64,000 nucleotides of DNA from Petaurus breviceps papuanus. Its lineage: Eukaryota; Chordata; Mammalia; Diprotodontia; Petauridae. A model generated the notes under the pieces. It saw only the letters and a list, made by a program, of their open reading frames with translations. It did not search any database and was not told where the DNA came from. Of this stretch, positions 1-10,408 are shown in pieces (the stretch's first letter is position 1; the number at the start of each line of letters is the position of its first letter). A program made the position numbers and the translations under genes. The stretch spans positions 64,414,906 through 64,478,905 of the forward strand of contig JAMXIF010000015.1 in assembly GCA_028583685.1 (NCBI GenBank). Direction: 5' to 3'.

Positions 1-200
1 TGAAACAGAGGACTTTCAAGCCTTCTCGATGAAAACACCATAAATGAATAGAAAATATGCCCTCAAATGCAAGACTCAGGAAAGGAAAAAAAGGTAAAAA
101 GGAAAGGGAAATCAAAAAGCACTTAATAAATTTAAACTGTTTACATTTCTACATGCCAAGATGATACTTTTAACTTATAAGGTCTTTATCATTGTCAGAG
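1..200 (+). mobile_element. L1 fragment: end of ORF1 and inter-ORF spacer
   Basis: The stretch resembles the end of ORF1 and the following spacer of L1 copy C at about 22,440-22,640: both have the block caaatgcaagactcagg/aag, then an A-rich run and the words ctgttta and atgatac. The ORF1 phrase for gagga-ctttcaagc is also shared with the HAL1 copies. It is only a truncated relic and has no long reading frame. The window edge cuts its 5' side. Confidence 0.6.
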
Positions 201-204
201 GAGA

Positions 205-480
205 TTGCTTGCTTTTGTCCTTTGTTCTCAAAGAGGAACTTGACAATAGGGAGGTGATTCCCTGACATAACAGTGAATTACATTTAAATGAGGAAGGACT
301 ATGCAAAGTTACCAACCTCATTTTATTCTCTGGGGTCATCTGGGTCCTGTGGCCAAATATGGATAAGAACAACTAGAGAAAGCCCAGCATGCAGTGGGGT
401 ATCTTGGCTTTTTCAAGCTAAGGATTTTTAACAATTCTCAGTTTGAATAAGGCAATGTCCCTTCAGTGATTAAGGCTCAT
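205..480 (+). repeat. SINE-like interspersed repeat, copy 1
   Basis: The block from ttgttctcaaagagga through ggtgattcc, gtgaattacatttaaatgag, a cag/aggtcatctgggtcc stretch and gcagtggggtatcttggc is repeated in diverged form at 1131-1300. Two copies in the same order and orientation show that it is an interspersed repeat. I believe it is a family common in marsupials but cannot give the family name with certainty. No coding capacity. Confidence 0.55.
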
Positions 481-506
481 AAAAAAATGAGGTAAAGGAT
501 ATCTTC

Positions 507-508
<2 letters not shown>

Positions 509-555
<47 letters not shown>
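509..555. repeat. (TA)n microsatellite
   Basis: An uninterrupted TA dinucleotide run of about 47 bp. The bases around it (480-760) hold no recognisable gene or repeat. Confidence 0.9.
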
Positions 556-557
<2 letters not shown>

Positions 558-820
558 GAGGGGAAGACTATCAGATTTTCTGGTCAAAACAGAAACATTT
601 TTTTTTATTTACATGCATTCTGAGACAATCAGGGGCTCTAACAGTGAACAAGTAGGGCTTGATCTGGGGCTAGAGTGATTTTGGGTTAAAGCTAGAATTT
701 AAGAGAAAAACAAAACAAAACAAAAAAAGTTTCAGAGATTTAAATTTGCATTCTCTTTGGGCAGAGCACTGGTGGGAAGGGTTCAATACCCTATGAGGAG
801 GAAGGATAAAAAAAGGAGGA

Positions 821-821
<1 letters not shown>

Positions 822-858
<37 letters not shown>

Positions 859-1034
859 NNNNNNNNNNNNNNNNNNNNNNNNNNNNNNNNNNNNNNNNNN
901 NNNNNNNNNNNNNNNNNNNNNNNNNNNNNNNNNNNNNNNNNNNNNNNNNNNNNNNNNNAGAAAGAGAGAGAGAGGCAGAGAGAGACAGAGAGAGAGACAG
1001 AGAGACAGAGACAGAGAGAGAGACAGAGAGAGAC

Positions 1035-1094
<60 letters not shown>
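822..1094. repeat. (GA)n/(GACAGA)n microsatellite containing an assembly gap
   Basis: GA repeats run into 100 N at 859-958, then continue as an impure GA/GACA array. The long serine/leucine- or arginine/glutamate-repeat reading frames here are artefacts of the dinucleotide. The true array length is unknown because the gap size is a placeholder. Confidence 0.95.
859..958. other. Assembly gap (100 N)
   Basis: Exactly 100 unknown bases, the usual size for a gap of unknown length, sitting in a GA array that short reads cannot span. Confidence 0.97.
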
Positions 1095-1098
<4 letters not shown>

Positions 1099-1130
1099 AG
1101 GAAGGAAGAAAGAAACAAAGAAAGAAAGAG

Positions 1131-1300
1131 GACAATGATGTCAGGGAAGTGATGCCATGACATGCAAGTGAATTGCATTTAAGTGAGGGAGGGCTGTACA
1201 ATGTCATCAGTGACAATTTCTCCTCCATGGCCAGATATAAATCAGGACTCCTGGAGATGGTCCAGGATGCAGTGGGGGACCTTGACCTTTTCAGATTATA
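1131..1300 (+). repeat. SINE-like interspersed repeat, copy 2
   Basis: Second copy of the repeat at 205-480: atgtcagggaagtgatgcc, aagtgaattgcatttaagtg, gccagatataaatcagga and gatgcagtggg follow in the same order. It joins the GA microsatellite at its 5' side. Downstream DNA (1300-1875) shows nothing I recognise. Confidence 0.55.
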
Positions 1301-1875
1301 TATAGACAGAGGGCATAGGTGTGAGCTGAACATGAAGGAATGATATCTAACAAAATTTTAAGGGGTGAGAGGAATGTACTGGGAGGAATGGAATCAGAGA
1401 GCTAGAATGGTATTTACATATATCTTTTCAATAGCACATTTTCCTTTGTGTCACATAACTACATAATTTAAGATGAAATAGATAAATAATAAACTTATAC
1501 GAGCGAGGCTTTTTTGGCTTGTTTTTAATACCTTTAGTTCATTTTCTGACTTTTAAGACTTCGACTTCCATAAGATCTCACTGAAGAAAAAGTTTAATAA
1601 TGGAGAGGCAGCATGGTATCTGGATTTGAAGCAAAAAAGACTTAGATAAACATGCCACCTCAACTATTTAGTAGTTTTGTGGTCAGAAGCGAGTGACATA
1701 CACTATGTGATCCTTGACTCTCCCACACTCATATATTATATGACACAAATAGAAAGTAATTTAAAACATGGTAGCTCAGGAGGGAGATTGTAAGTAGATG
1801 AAGTGTAACAATAATGCAATATTCACAACACCTGCGGTGGTTATGAATATGCTGGTATAGTCACGAAACTCAAAA

Positions 1876-2208
1876 TGTAACAGGCTCTCTCCATGGAGAA
1901 TAGAACCAAAGCCTTTATTCAGTACCAGAAAAGTTCCAGAACCAGAAAGCCAAAATTATTACAGTAACCACGAAGTTGGTGCACATGGTAAATTCAGCAA
2001 AAACCCACATACCCAAGCCTTCACAACAGAACAGGCTCCCTCAAGCAGATATCCTCCTCTTTCACTCACAGTAGCTCCTCAGCCTGATTCTTGGAAGTTC
2101 TCAGCAGAAATTCCCAGAGCAAAGGCCTCACCACAAGAAAAGTTTCAGCAGAAGCTCCAGTCTTCAGATGCTCATATAGCTCCTCCCTGTTCTACCCTTC
2201 CTGTTACA
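1876..2208 (-). mobile_element. Solo LTR-like fossil (endogenous retrovirus kin)
   Basis: The 333-bp block begins tgtaacagg and ends cctgttaca, a short perfect inverted terminal repeat of the TG...CA kind that LTRs carry. A polyadenylation-type signal on the minus strand lies near the left end (ctttatt at about 1912), placing the U5-like part on the left and the orientation as minus. The right end resembles part of the LTR fossil at 19,327-20,285. No internal retroviral region is next to it, so it looks like a solo LTR. I see no clear target duplication; family unknown, old. Confidence 0.5.
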
Positions 2209-2241
2209 TCAGTAATTTCCTTCCAAGGTGTTAACTAGTTC

Positions 2242-2328
2242 TGTGTTAATTAAATAGCTTGCTAAGTACCAGCTTACTTGCCGTATTGGCAAGTAAGCTG
2301 GTACTTAGCAAGCTATTTAATTAACACA
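2242..2328. repeat. Perfect palindrome, 41-bp arms and 5-nt loop
   Basis: Positions 2242-2282 are the exact reverse complement of 2288-2328 with only gtatt between them. The arms include ttaattaaatagcttgc and its complement. It is followed by a short ttaattaacaca-type direct repetition to 2345. No gene is nearby; it lies 33 bp from the LTR fossil. See findings. Confidence 0.95.
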
Positions 2329-2419
2329 TTAATTAATTAACACATTCAAAGGGCATGGAAGATCCTTATATTGCTTTAACATTACATGAAGATATAATAA
2401 AAGGCATTATATAGAATGG

Positions 2420-3110
2420 AACTTCAGCTGATTTTGAAGAAAGTGAGGGATTTGATGAGGCAGAGGTGAGGTTGGAGTGCATTCAAAGAGAGGGGTTCAA
2501 CTAGTGGAAAGGAAAGAGAAGGTAAATAGAGTACCTGATTTGAGAAACCATGGTTTGATTGCAGAGTACAGGGAAGTGAGAAATGTATAATGGGACTTAA
2601 GATATTGGCTGAAAGCAGAATGAGAAGAGCTTTAAAATTCACAAAGAGGAATTTATATTTGATTCTATTTATATTATATAATTAGTGGTGTTTATTAATT
2701 AGGAGAGTGGCATGGACAGATCTGTGCATACATAACACCACTTTGACAGTTTTGTAATGGGTGCATTTGAGTAAGGGGAGATTTGAGATAGGGAGACCAA
2801 TTTGTAACAGTACAAATGAGATGTGATGAGGACCTGAGCCAAGATTCTGATGAAGTGAATAGAAAGAAAGAAGGGTTGAATGTGACAGATATTGTGGAAG
2901 TTAAGACAACAAAATGTAACAACTGGTTGAATATAAGGGATAGTAGAGTCAAAGTTAATGGAAAGGTTATAAAACTGGGAGACTGGAATAACGGCCATGT
3001 CTGTAACAACAACAATAAGAAATTTCAAGGGATGTTTGAGGAAGATAATGAATCCTATCTTGGACATTTTGAGTTTGAGGAGCTGGCAGGGTATATAAAA
3101 GTAATCGTTT
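2420..3110 (+). repeat. Probable ancient mammalian interspersed repeat
   Basis: Phrases such as gtggcatggacagatctgtg, gagatgtgatgaggacctga and ttggacattttgagtttgag match the pattern of an old, widely spread mammalian repeat as I remember it, but I cannot name the family. Open frames here (for example 2816-3115) have no recognisable domain and an overlapping frame on the other strand, so I do not call a gene. Confidence 0.35.
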
Positions 3111-3184
3111 CCTAAATTAATTTCTAGAAGCAATCCCCTAATTATATTTCATTTAGGGTAATTGTGAAGATTTACTTTAACAAC

Positions 3185-3390
3185 AGGTAACATCTACATG
3201 GTGTTTTCAAGTTGACCAAACACTTTATATGTATCTTATTTGATCCTCAAAATTACAGTGGGAGGTTGGTACCAATTTTTATTGTCATTTTACAAATAAG
3301 GCAATTGGAGTAGGTATATTTTAGGTGACTTGCCAAAGTATTGGAGAAAGGATTTTAATTTTAATTTTCCCAGATCCAGGTTATGTACTC
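3185..3390 (+). mobile_element. MIR/CORE-SINE relic
   Basis: The run caaacactttatatgt, cttatttgatcctcaaaa, then ttttacaaataaggcaattg and gtgacttgccaaag follows the order of the MIR core and 3' part. It is heavily diverged, as expected for this ancient SINE. The next 1.9 kb (3391-5290) hold no repeat or gene that I can identify; the short frames at 4033-4215 and 4937-5128 have no features of a protein. Confidence 0.7.
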
Positions 3391-5299
3391 TCTATCCATC
3401 ATGTGAAATTATTATGTCATCTAGATGTCACTTTCTATCCTTTATTAAAGGAAACTAATTTTTGAGTGCAGTGTATTCTCCCTTTAGCAATGATAAGGAG
3501 GAGGGGGAACACAGAATTTCTTCATTATTTGGGGAACAGAAGCAAACGTGTTTTTTAATTCTATTAAGTTCTAAGGATTCCTTTTGGACATCTGTATGAG
3601 GAAAATTGAGTTGTTTGTGGACATATTATCTTTGAGTCTCCGTAGATGACTAATACAGCAAAGTAAAAGTCACATTAGGGATAATTGCTTTGATAAGATC
3701 ACCCTTAGAAGCACATTGGTGAACCCCTTCTTCATGGTTGCTAAGAGTGTGTGAAGAGGATGGGTGACTTTAAAGGAAACATCAGCAAGGACTTCTATTC
3801 TACTGCTACATCAAAGCTGTCTTTTTACACTTAAATGTCTGAAATAGCATTAAGACAGTGAAAGCAAATGAAATATATCTATTTTCTGTTGGCCAGACTA
3901 TTAAACATATTATTCAAAGGAAGAATCTAGTTTGCTCAGTGCCTTCTTAGACAAAAAATTTATCCATCCCTTAATAGGGTTATTTTTCTTCCTGGTTCTT
4001 CCACTCTAAGAAAGGCATTTGAGTTATTTCTAATGGCAATGATTTACCTTACACTGTCTAAGCTTTCTTGCCAGTTCACTGGGAGCACAGAAACAAGATG
4101 TCTGGCCAAGGTTAATGATACTTTATGGTCTCTTAGAAAGATTTGTCATATTTACTTTACAGCAGTGGACATTTACTATGACCTCATCAGTTTGATATGC
4201 TCTCAAAGGACTTAAATACATCCTCAAAAGAAGGTGGAATTCATTTCAGCTACTATGGGCTCAGTGCCCTCAATACTATAACAGGAATGTGTTTTTGTCA
4301 AGAAGAAAACAGAAAAATAACTAGAGATGTAATGGACCAAGAAATGTAAGTTCCCCCAAAGTGGGAATAGGGTGGGCTTGGGGTGGAAGAAGAAAGATAT
4401 ATAGAAGTATTGTTGATATCAGAATGAAATGACTGGGATTGTGAGATATTTTTTTTCTCTCACTTTTCTCATCTCATGATATTTTATATCTTTTAAATCA
4501 CTTAACCATACCCTGATTTTTATAACATTTGTTTGTGTGCACATTCCATTTCACCTAATAGTTTCGATCTATTAAGAATATCTTATTAAGGAGAAACAAT
4601 GTTTCAATCTCCATGCTAGGATTTATGAAGACAAACACAATAGAGAGATTAGTAGTACATTCAAACAATTTAGTGCTTTTATACCTTAAGTACAGGTAGT
4701 GAGTCAATTCACATCACTAGGTGTTACTAGTATAGTATTTTCAACATAATGGTCAGTGTACTCAGTGAAGCAGCTGTGAGATGTAGTTAGTAAAGAAGGA
4801 AAGAATATCACAGAGGAAATTGCAACTGATTTCTCCCTAAATTTGGTTAAGAAGGAGTCTTGCTCAATAAGTGTTATTTTCTCTAGTATTTAATTTACTG
4901 TCATATAAACAAGAGTGCTATGATAAATGAATTATTATGAAGTTTCTGAAAATTATTGATGATATCTGCAGGAAAAAAAAACAACATCCATATGGTACAA
5001 GATTAATTAGGAGAGAATTTTTGATTAGTCATAGAAAGTCTTTGAAAAAGTATATTAAAATATGCAGTTTTTCAGGGAGAATTGGTCAAATTCCTGAGGT
5101 GACTTGTGAAAGAAAAAAAATCCAATAAACATGTGTACTTCATTAAATTGTGAACTATGACCTGTTTTGTTGTTGTTGCTGTTCCTTCCTTAAAGTGCAA
5201 GATGACTTAACAGTGTGATATGGCTACCAAGACAGCTGATATAATTTTAGGCAACATTGTGTGGCACAATACATAGCAATAAAATGGTGATAATCCCAA

Positions 5300-5830
5300 T
5301 GTACTCTCCCTTGTTCAGACCACATACAGACTATTTTGTTCAGTTTGGGGCATCACTTATTAGGAAGGCATTGATGGGCTGAAGAGTATTCAAAGGAGCA
5401 CAACTAGAGTGGTGAAGGCCATAGAGTCCAATATAAATATAATGATCAATCAAAGAAGAAAGGAAATAAGTGTTTATTAAGCATCAACTATATGCCAAGC
5501 ACTGTGCTACATGCTTTATAAATGTTATTTCATTTAATCCTCATAACAGCCCTAAGAGATATGTCTTTAAATGTAAGATTATGGATTTATAGATCAAGAG
5601 CTCAAAAGTACTCTAGGGGCTAACAGTGCAACCCTTCATTTTACAAATGAGGAAGTTGAGTCCCAGAGATTTTTAAGTGACTTCTCCAAATCCACATTGG
5701 CAATACAAATTAGTTTTTGAATTGGAAAGGAAGTCCTCTGATTAGCTTTTGCATTAAACCAGGTTGTCTCATAGCTGCAAATGTTTAGCCTCAAGAAAAG
5801 AAGACTGGAAGAGGACATTATAGTTGTCTT
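5300..5830 (+). mobile_element. L3/CR1-type LINE 3' relic, split by a MIR
   Basis: The left part (ttgttcagtttggggcatca, aggaaggcattgatgggctg, caactagagtggtgaagg) and the right part (aaatgtttagcctcaaga, ggacattatagttgtctt) are consecutive pieces of the conserved 3' region of L3/CR1 LINEs. The MIR at 5440-5762 separates them. A second relic of the same kind is at 57,350-57,665. No reading frame survives. Confidence 0.6.
5440..5762 (+). mobile_element. MIR/CORE-SINE relic inside L3/CR1
   Basis: The words tatgccaagcactgtgctac, atttcatttaatcctcataa and cattttacaaatgaggaag appear in MIR order. It interrupts the L3/CR1 sequence that resumes at about 5765, so the SINE inserted after the LINE. Confidence 0.7.
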
Positions 5831-6486
5831 TTTTTGTTGTTGTTATGTTTTTTTTTAATCTTTTCAATGTATTTATTTATTATAGTTTTCAACATTGACT
5901 TCCACAATTCAAATTTCCTCCTCATCTCTACCCTCCCCCTTTTCTATGATAGCATGTATTCTGATTACTCCTTCCCCCAATCTGTCCTCCCTTCTATCAC
6001 CCTACTCTCTGACCCCTTCTCTTATCCCCTTCCACTTCTTTTTTACTGTAGGGTAAAATAGATTTCAATGTCCCATCTCCTGTGCATCTTATTTCCCAAT
6101 TGCATGTATAAATAATTTTTAACATTCATTTTTAACCTTTGAATTCCAAATTCTTTCCCTTCCTCCCTCACTATCCACCCTAATTGAGAAGGCAAGCAAT
6201 TCAGTATAGGTGATATGTGTATACTCGTGTAAACTACTTCCATGATAGTCATGTTGTGAAAGACTAACTGTATTTTCCTATATCCTATGCTACCCCCATT
6301 TATTCTATTCTCTCCTTTGACTCTGTCCCTCCTCAAAAGTATTTGCTTCTGAATACACCCTCCCCCATTATTTCCTCCCTTCTATTACCCCCAGCCCCAT
6401 ACTTATTCCTTTCCCCTCACTTTCCTATAGTGTGTAAGATAGATTTTCACACCCAATTGAGTGTGCACGTTATTACCTCCTTAAGC
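5831..6486 (-). mobile_element. HAL1-type 3' end fragment
   Basis: Reading on the minus strand this is the 3' non-coding part of the HAL1-type elements of this window. The order is the terminal extension with cttatttcccaattgcatgt, the block gaattccaaattctttccc, the tatag/gtgatatgtgtata stretch and the pyrimidine-rich (purine-rich in sense) region. The T-run at 5831 marks its A-tail. It is truncated before ORF1 and more diverged than H1, H3 and H4. Confidence 0.65.
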
Positions 6487-6504
6487 ACAATCCTCATTTC
6501 TCAT

Positions 6505-7510
6505 AAATGCCTCAAACTTAAAAGAGAACTGAGTCAAATTTATAAAAATAGGAACCATTCCCAATTGATAAATGATTAAAAGATATGTTCACTTTTCATA
6601 TAAAGTAAGCAAAGCTATTTATAGTCATGTAAAATGATTTACCACTGTAGAGAAATGCAGATTAAAACAGTTCTCAGGTACTACCTCATACCTATTAGAT
6701 TAGCTAATAGGATAGGAAAGGTAAATGACAAATGTTGGAGGGCATGTGGGAAAAATGAGATTTTAATGCATTGTTGGTGGAGTTGTGAGCTGATTCAACC
6801 ATTCTATGGAGCAATTTGGATCTATGCTCAAAAGGCTATAGAAACCATACATACCCTTTCAACTAACAATACCACTATTAGGTCTTTATCCCAAAAGAGA
6901 TGAAAAACAAAAATGAAAAGGGCCTATATGTACAAAAAAATATTTATAGCAGCTATCTTGTGGGGGTAAAGAATTAGAAGTTAAGGGGAAACCCATTTAT
7001 TGGGGAATGACTGAATAAGTTGTGGTATGTAATTGTGATTGAATGCTATTGTACTATAAGAAATAATGAGAAGGATGTTCTCAGAAAAAAAAATCACTGG
7101 AAACATTTGTATGGGACGATGCAAAGTGAAATGAATGAAACATGCACAAAGTAATAGCAATATTGCAAGTTGTCCAATTGTGAATGCCTTAGCTATTTTC
7201 AGCAATATAATGGACCAAGGTAACTCTGAAGGACTTACAATGAAAAATGCTATCCATCCCTAGAGAAAGAAATGATGGTGTCTGAATACAGATTGAAGCA
7301 TACTTTTTTTAACCTTTATTTTTCTTGAGTGTTTTTTGTCTTTTTTTTTCGCAACATGACTGTTATGGATATGTTATGTTTGTATAACTTTTATTGAATT
7401 GCTTGCCTTCTTAATGAGGAAGGTAGTGGAGGGAGGAAAGGATAGAATTTGAAACTCAAAGTTTTAAAAACAAATATTAAAAAATTATTTTCACTTGAAA
7501 CTCGGGAAAA
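6505..7510 (+). mobile_element. 5'-truncated L1: ORF2 C-terminus and 3'UTR
   Basis: In-frame pieces at 6634-6903 read as the C-terminal part of L1 ORF2, with the cysteine-rich knuckle region [18 protein letters not shown] and then ELIQPFYGAIW. Downstream are the usual last ORF2 words (atttattggggaatga, aagttgtggtatgtaatt) and a 3'UTR ending in an A-rich stretch near 7500. The frame is broken and only the last kilobase of the element is present. It abuts the HAL1 3' fragment at 5831-6486 in opposite orientation. Confidence 0.85.
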
Positions 7511-8094
7511 TAAAATACTATTTAAAAGGTTAAAATAAACATTATTTTCCCTCTTGTACTGCTGTGTAACTCATAAATTTCTTTTTATTTTTATAAATAA
7601 CCCTAGCTATGCTGATCAATAATTTTCAAAACTAACATTTTTTTTTCTTCCTAAAATAGCCACCTCTAATTTATAGGAAGATAGGAATTAATATTTAAAT
7701 CACAGAAAGGCAATTCAGGAAAACCTCTTAGCATTCAGCAAATGCCAAATACAAATGGGAATACACATAATCCTTGGGAACAAAACCCAAGATTGAATAA
7801 ACCTCTTTGTTCTACCTAGACTGAAGTTCACAGATTGTTTGTAAGGGCAGATCATAAAGCATCATGAAGAGGGTAGGTTGTGCTAAGGGAATTTCCTTTG
7901 GGAAGCATGGGGAAGAAAGACCTTCCCAATTTAAATAAAGGGGAAATATCAAGTCATTAGACAATATGGAGTGCTCTTGTGACTGGATTAATAAGCAGTT
8001 CAAGTCTGCTAAAGGTTCAAGAAAAAAGACATTCACCAAGTGTTGTTTTTATAATGCTGATACTGAAATTCCCTTAGGCTAAAGTTGCTTGATC

Positions 8095-8235
8095 TTTGAA
8101 AACTCCACAAAGCCCTTAGGCAATGTGACCTACATCAAGTCACTTCAACTCTCTGAGCCTCAGTTTCTTCATCTGTAAAAAAAGAGCACTGTTCTAAATG
8201 ACTTTTAAGACTCCTTTTAACTCTATGATCTTGAG
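8095..8235 (+). mobile_element. MIR-related CORE-SINE relic
   Basis: atcaagtcacttcaactctctgagcctcagtttcttcatctg is a diverged form of the MIR-type core and is followed by tccttttaactctatgatct, the end typical of the marsupial CORE-SINE variants. The neighbouring 7511-8090 and 8236-8820 show no gene; 8575-8640 has a faint MIR-like phrase (caacaaacattgatgaattg). Confidence 0.65.
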
Positions 8236-8819
8236 ATCTTTGACCAGGAAAACAATTGCAAGGGAATTAGTATCTGAGACAGTGGGGATGGAGGTGGTTT
8301 AGTCATTTGGTGTATGAATTAGATTATATTGTAAAAGTTCATTTGAACTTTATGTACAGAATGTTCATTTCTCAGGTAGGGAATCAGAGGGGTAGGTGAT
8401 CAAGATCTATGACAGGAAAAAGGAAAAAAAAATCTCTGCCAACTGTTTCTTCCTCTGACAAGTCTTCTCCATACTCAGAGATAACTTAAGAAAATTGTGT
8501 GGTAGAAGTTGTCTTTGAAATGTCCTCCACTTCTTCCAGTTGTCTGAGGACATTTCTTATCAAATGGAAACAAGTTCAATTTTATTCATTTCAACAAACA
8601 TTGATGAATTGTCTCCCATGTGCAAGGCACAAACATTTCAAAGATGAAAAATAAATCAGTTCATGAACTCAAGGCACATACATATATTAAACCTTGTGGG
8701 GGTGCACTCAATAAAATGTGAAAAAATAAAAATAAATTTTGTATAAAAGGGGAATAGTGAGGAAATATTAACAGATGGGGTGTGAGAAAAATAAGGAAAG
8801 ACCTTAGTGGTTAAAAGTT

Positions 8820-9060
8820 AAACATTTATATAAAGTTCACTCTATGACAGGTACTGCACTAAGTACTTTGCAATGATCTTATTTGCTGCTCACTACAATG
8901 GTGGCAGTTAGGTACTATTATTATGCCCATTTTACAGATGAAGGAACAAGAGAAAAAAAGTTTATATGACTTGCCAAGGGTCATAAATTGCTAAGTGTTT
9001 GAAGTCAAAATTTAACTCAGATCTTCCTGATGTCAAGCCAATCATAATATTCAATGATCC
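8820..9060 (+). mobile_element. MIR/CORE-SINE relic
   Basis: MIR order is seen clearly: gacaggtactgcactaagta, taggtactattattatgccc, attttacagatgaaggaac, tgacttgccaagggtcat and then a diverged 3' end. The next 360 bp (9061-9424) are unassigned. Confidence 0.75.
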
Positions 9061-9424
9061 AACTATCTGCCTCATTACTAGGTGGAAGCAGTAGACCTGA
9101 GACTTATTTTATTTTTATCTAAGGAAAAGAAGAAAAGCTTTCTTCATAAGAGACAATCTGTGAAATATCCCATATTAGTTAGTGGACTGTGATGATGTGT
9201 GGTCAAAAGTTAGTCTGGCTGCTGATTAACTGAGGCAAGAATATGAAATTTGAAACCATATGTTCTGGACCCACTTCACTCTTCCCTCCTTAGATTAAAA
9301 TGTTCTCATTCCCACATAGCATATGTGTATTTCAATTGTTTCTTTTAGACTTTAGGTCAAAAAAAGGTGTCTAACGAAAAGAAGGATTATAACTTCAGGA
9401 AGAACAGAAGAAAAATCATTAGTT

Positions 9425-9597
9425 TGTTTGATTTAAAATTAAAACCAGTTAAATCACAGTCTGTTAAAATTTTTGCTTAATAATATGTCAATAATTCTGA
9501 CAATCTACGTGAAATGGATGAATATTTACAATATATTAATTGTCCAGATTAGGAAATAGAATAATTAAATTGTCCTTGCTTAGAAAAAGAAATTGAA
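9425..9597 (+). mobile_element. L1 ORF2 fragment
   Basis: aatctacgtgaaatggatgaatatttacaa reads as NLREMDEYLQ, a conserved ORF2 phrase found also at 32,220-32,250 and (minus) at 28,800-28,860. HAL1 H2 begins directly after it. I could not find the L1 resuming beyond H2. Confidence 0.65.
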
Positions 9598-10118
9598 GGG
9601 GTAGAACCAAGATGGCAGAGTAGAAAGAGAATTTCCATGTGGCTCCCACTTCCACCTCCTCCAATTCATGTAAAAAATGATTCTAAACAAACTTTGTATC
9701 TAAAGAACCCACAGAATGACAGAGAGAAACTAACGTACAACAGAGGATATCCTGGCAGACTGGCCAGAAGGGGCCAGCACAGCGCTCTGGGAGCTGAACA
9801 CAGCCTGGCAAAAGCAGAAGGTTTTAGCTTCATGGCAGGCCTGACCAGCCGCCGGCTGGAGGAACCTCAGATCACAAGCAGCTGTGGCAGTTTCCAGAAT
9901 TATCAACACATAGATGCTAAGGACAAAGTGAGAGGTCAGTGCAGTGTGGACTTTGGGATCCAGGAGTTCAGGAAAGCAGTCTGGCCTTTTCCACCTGGAG
10001 GGAAAAGTGTCCGAGGTGCTGAAGCCATGCAGCCATTGTCACAGGGCTGCTTCAGGTCCTGGCCTACAGACTGTAGGGGTACCAAGCAACCAGTCTAAGG
10101 GGTAATGGCTCTTGCTTT
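9598..10118 (+). mobile_element. HAL1 copy H2, 5'UTR part
   Basis: The segment starts with ggggtagaaccaagatggca, the same 5' end as H3 (41,121), and runs through the GC-rich 5'UTR (gctccacct, tcatgtaaaaaatgat, agctgtggcagtttcc, tatcaacacatagatgctaa). It is interrupted at 10,118 by the minus-strand HAL1 H1 and resumes at 12,908. The reading frame at 9637-10,098 is a GC-rich UTR frame, not a recognised protein. H2 is the older of the two, being the recipient. Confidence 0.85.
10104..10118. repeat. 15-bp target-site duplication of H1 (left)
   Basis: aatggctcttgcttt is repeated exactly at 12,908-12,922 on the other side of H1. The pre-insertion site reads gcttt/aaactgc, a good TTT/AAA-type L1 endonuclease site, and the A-tail (as T-run) follows it directly. 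Confidence 0.95.
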
Positions 10119-10374
10119 TTTTTATTCTAACTTCTGATTTACGTCATTCATTTCTGCAAGATTTTGAGTTACAAATTTTCTCCCCATTTTTCCCCTACCC
10201 ACCAATCCAAAATAGTAGTCCCACAGGATGTGCCCTCCTCCAATATGCTCTCTCCCATATTTTCTCCCATACAACTTTCGACTTCGACTTTTCCAGTAGG
10301 GCATGGTGGATCTCTATACCCCAGTGCCTGTATATCTTATTTCCCAATTACATGTAAAACAGTATTAATAATAG

Positions 10375-10408
<34 letters not shown>

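Noticed and set aside
791-1333. Serine/leucine-rich frames on both strands around the gap
   Set aside because: They are translations of a GA/CT dinucleotide repeat and of N.
2816-3115. 99-codon frame on the plus strand
   Set aside because: It lies in an ancient repeat-like stretch, with overlapping frames on the other strand and no domain; no sign of a real gene.
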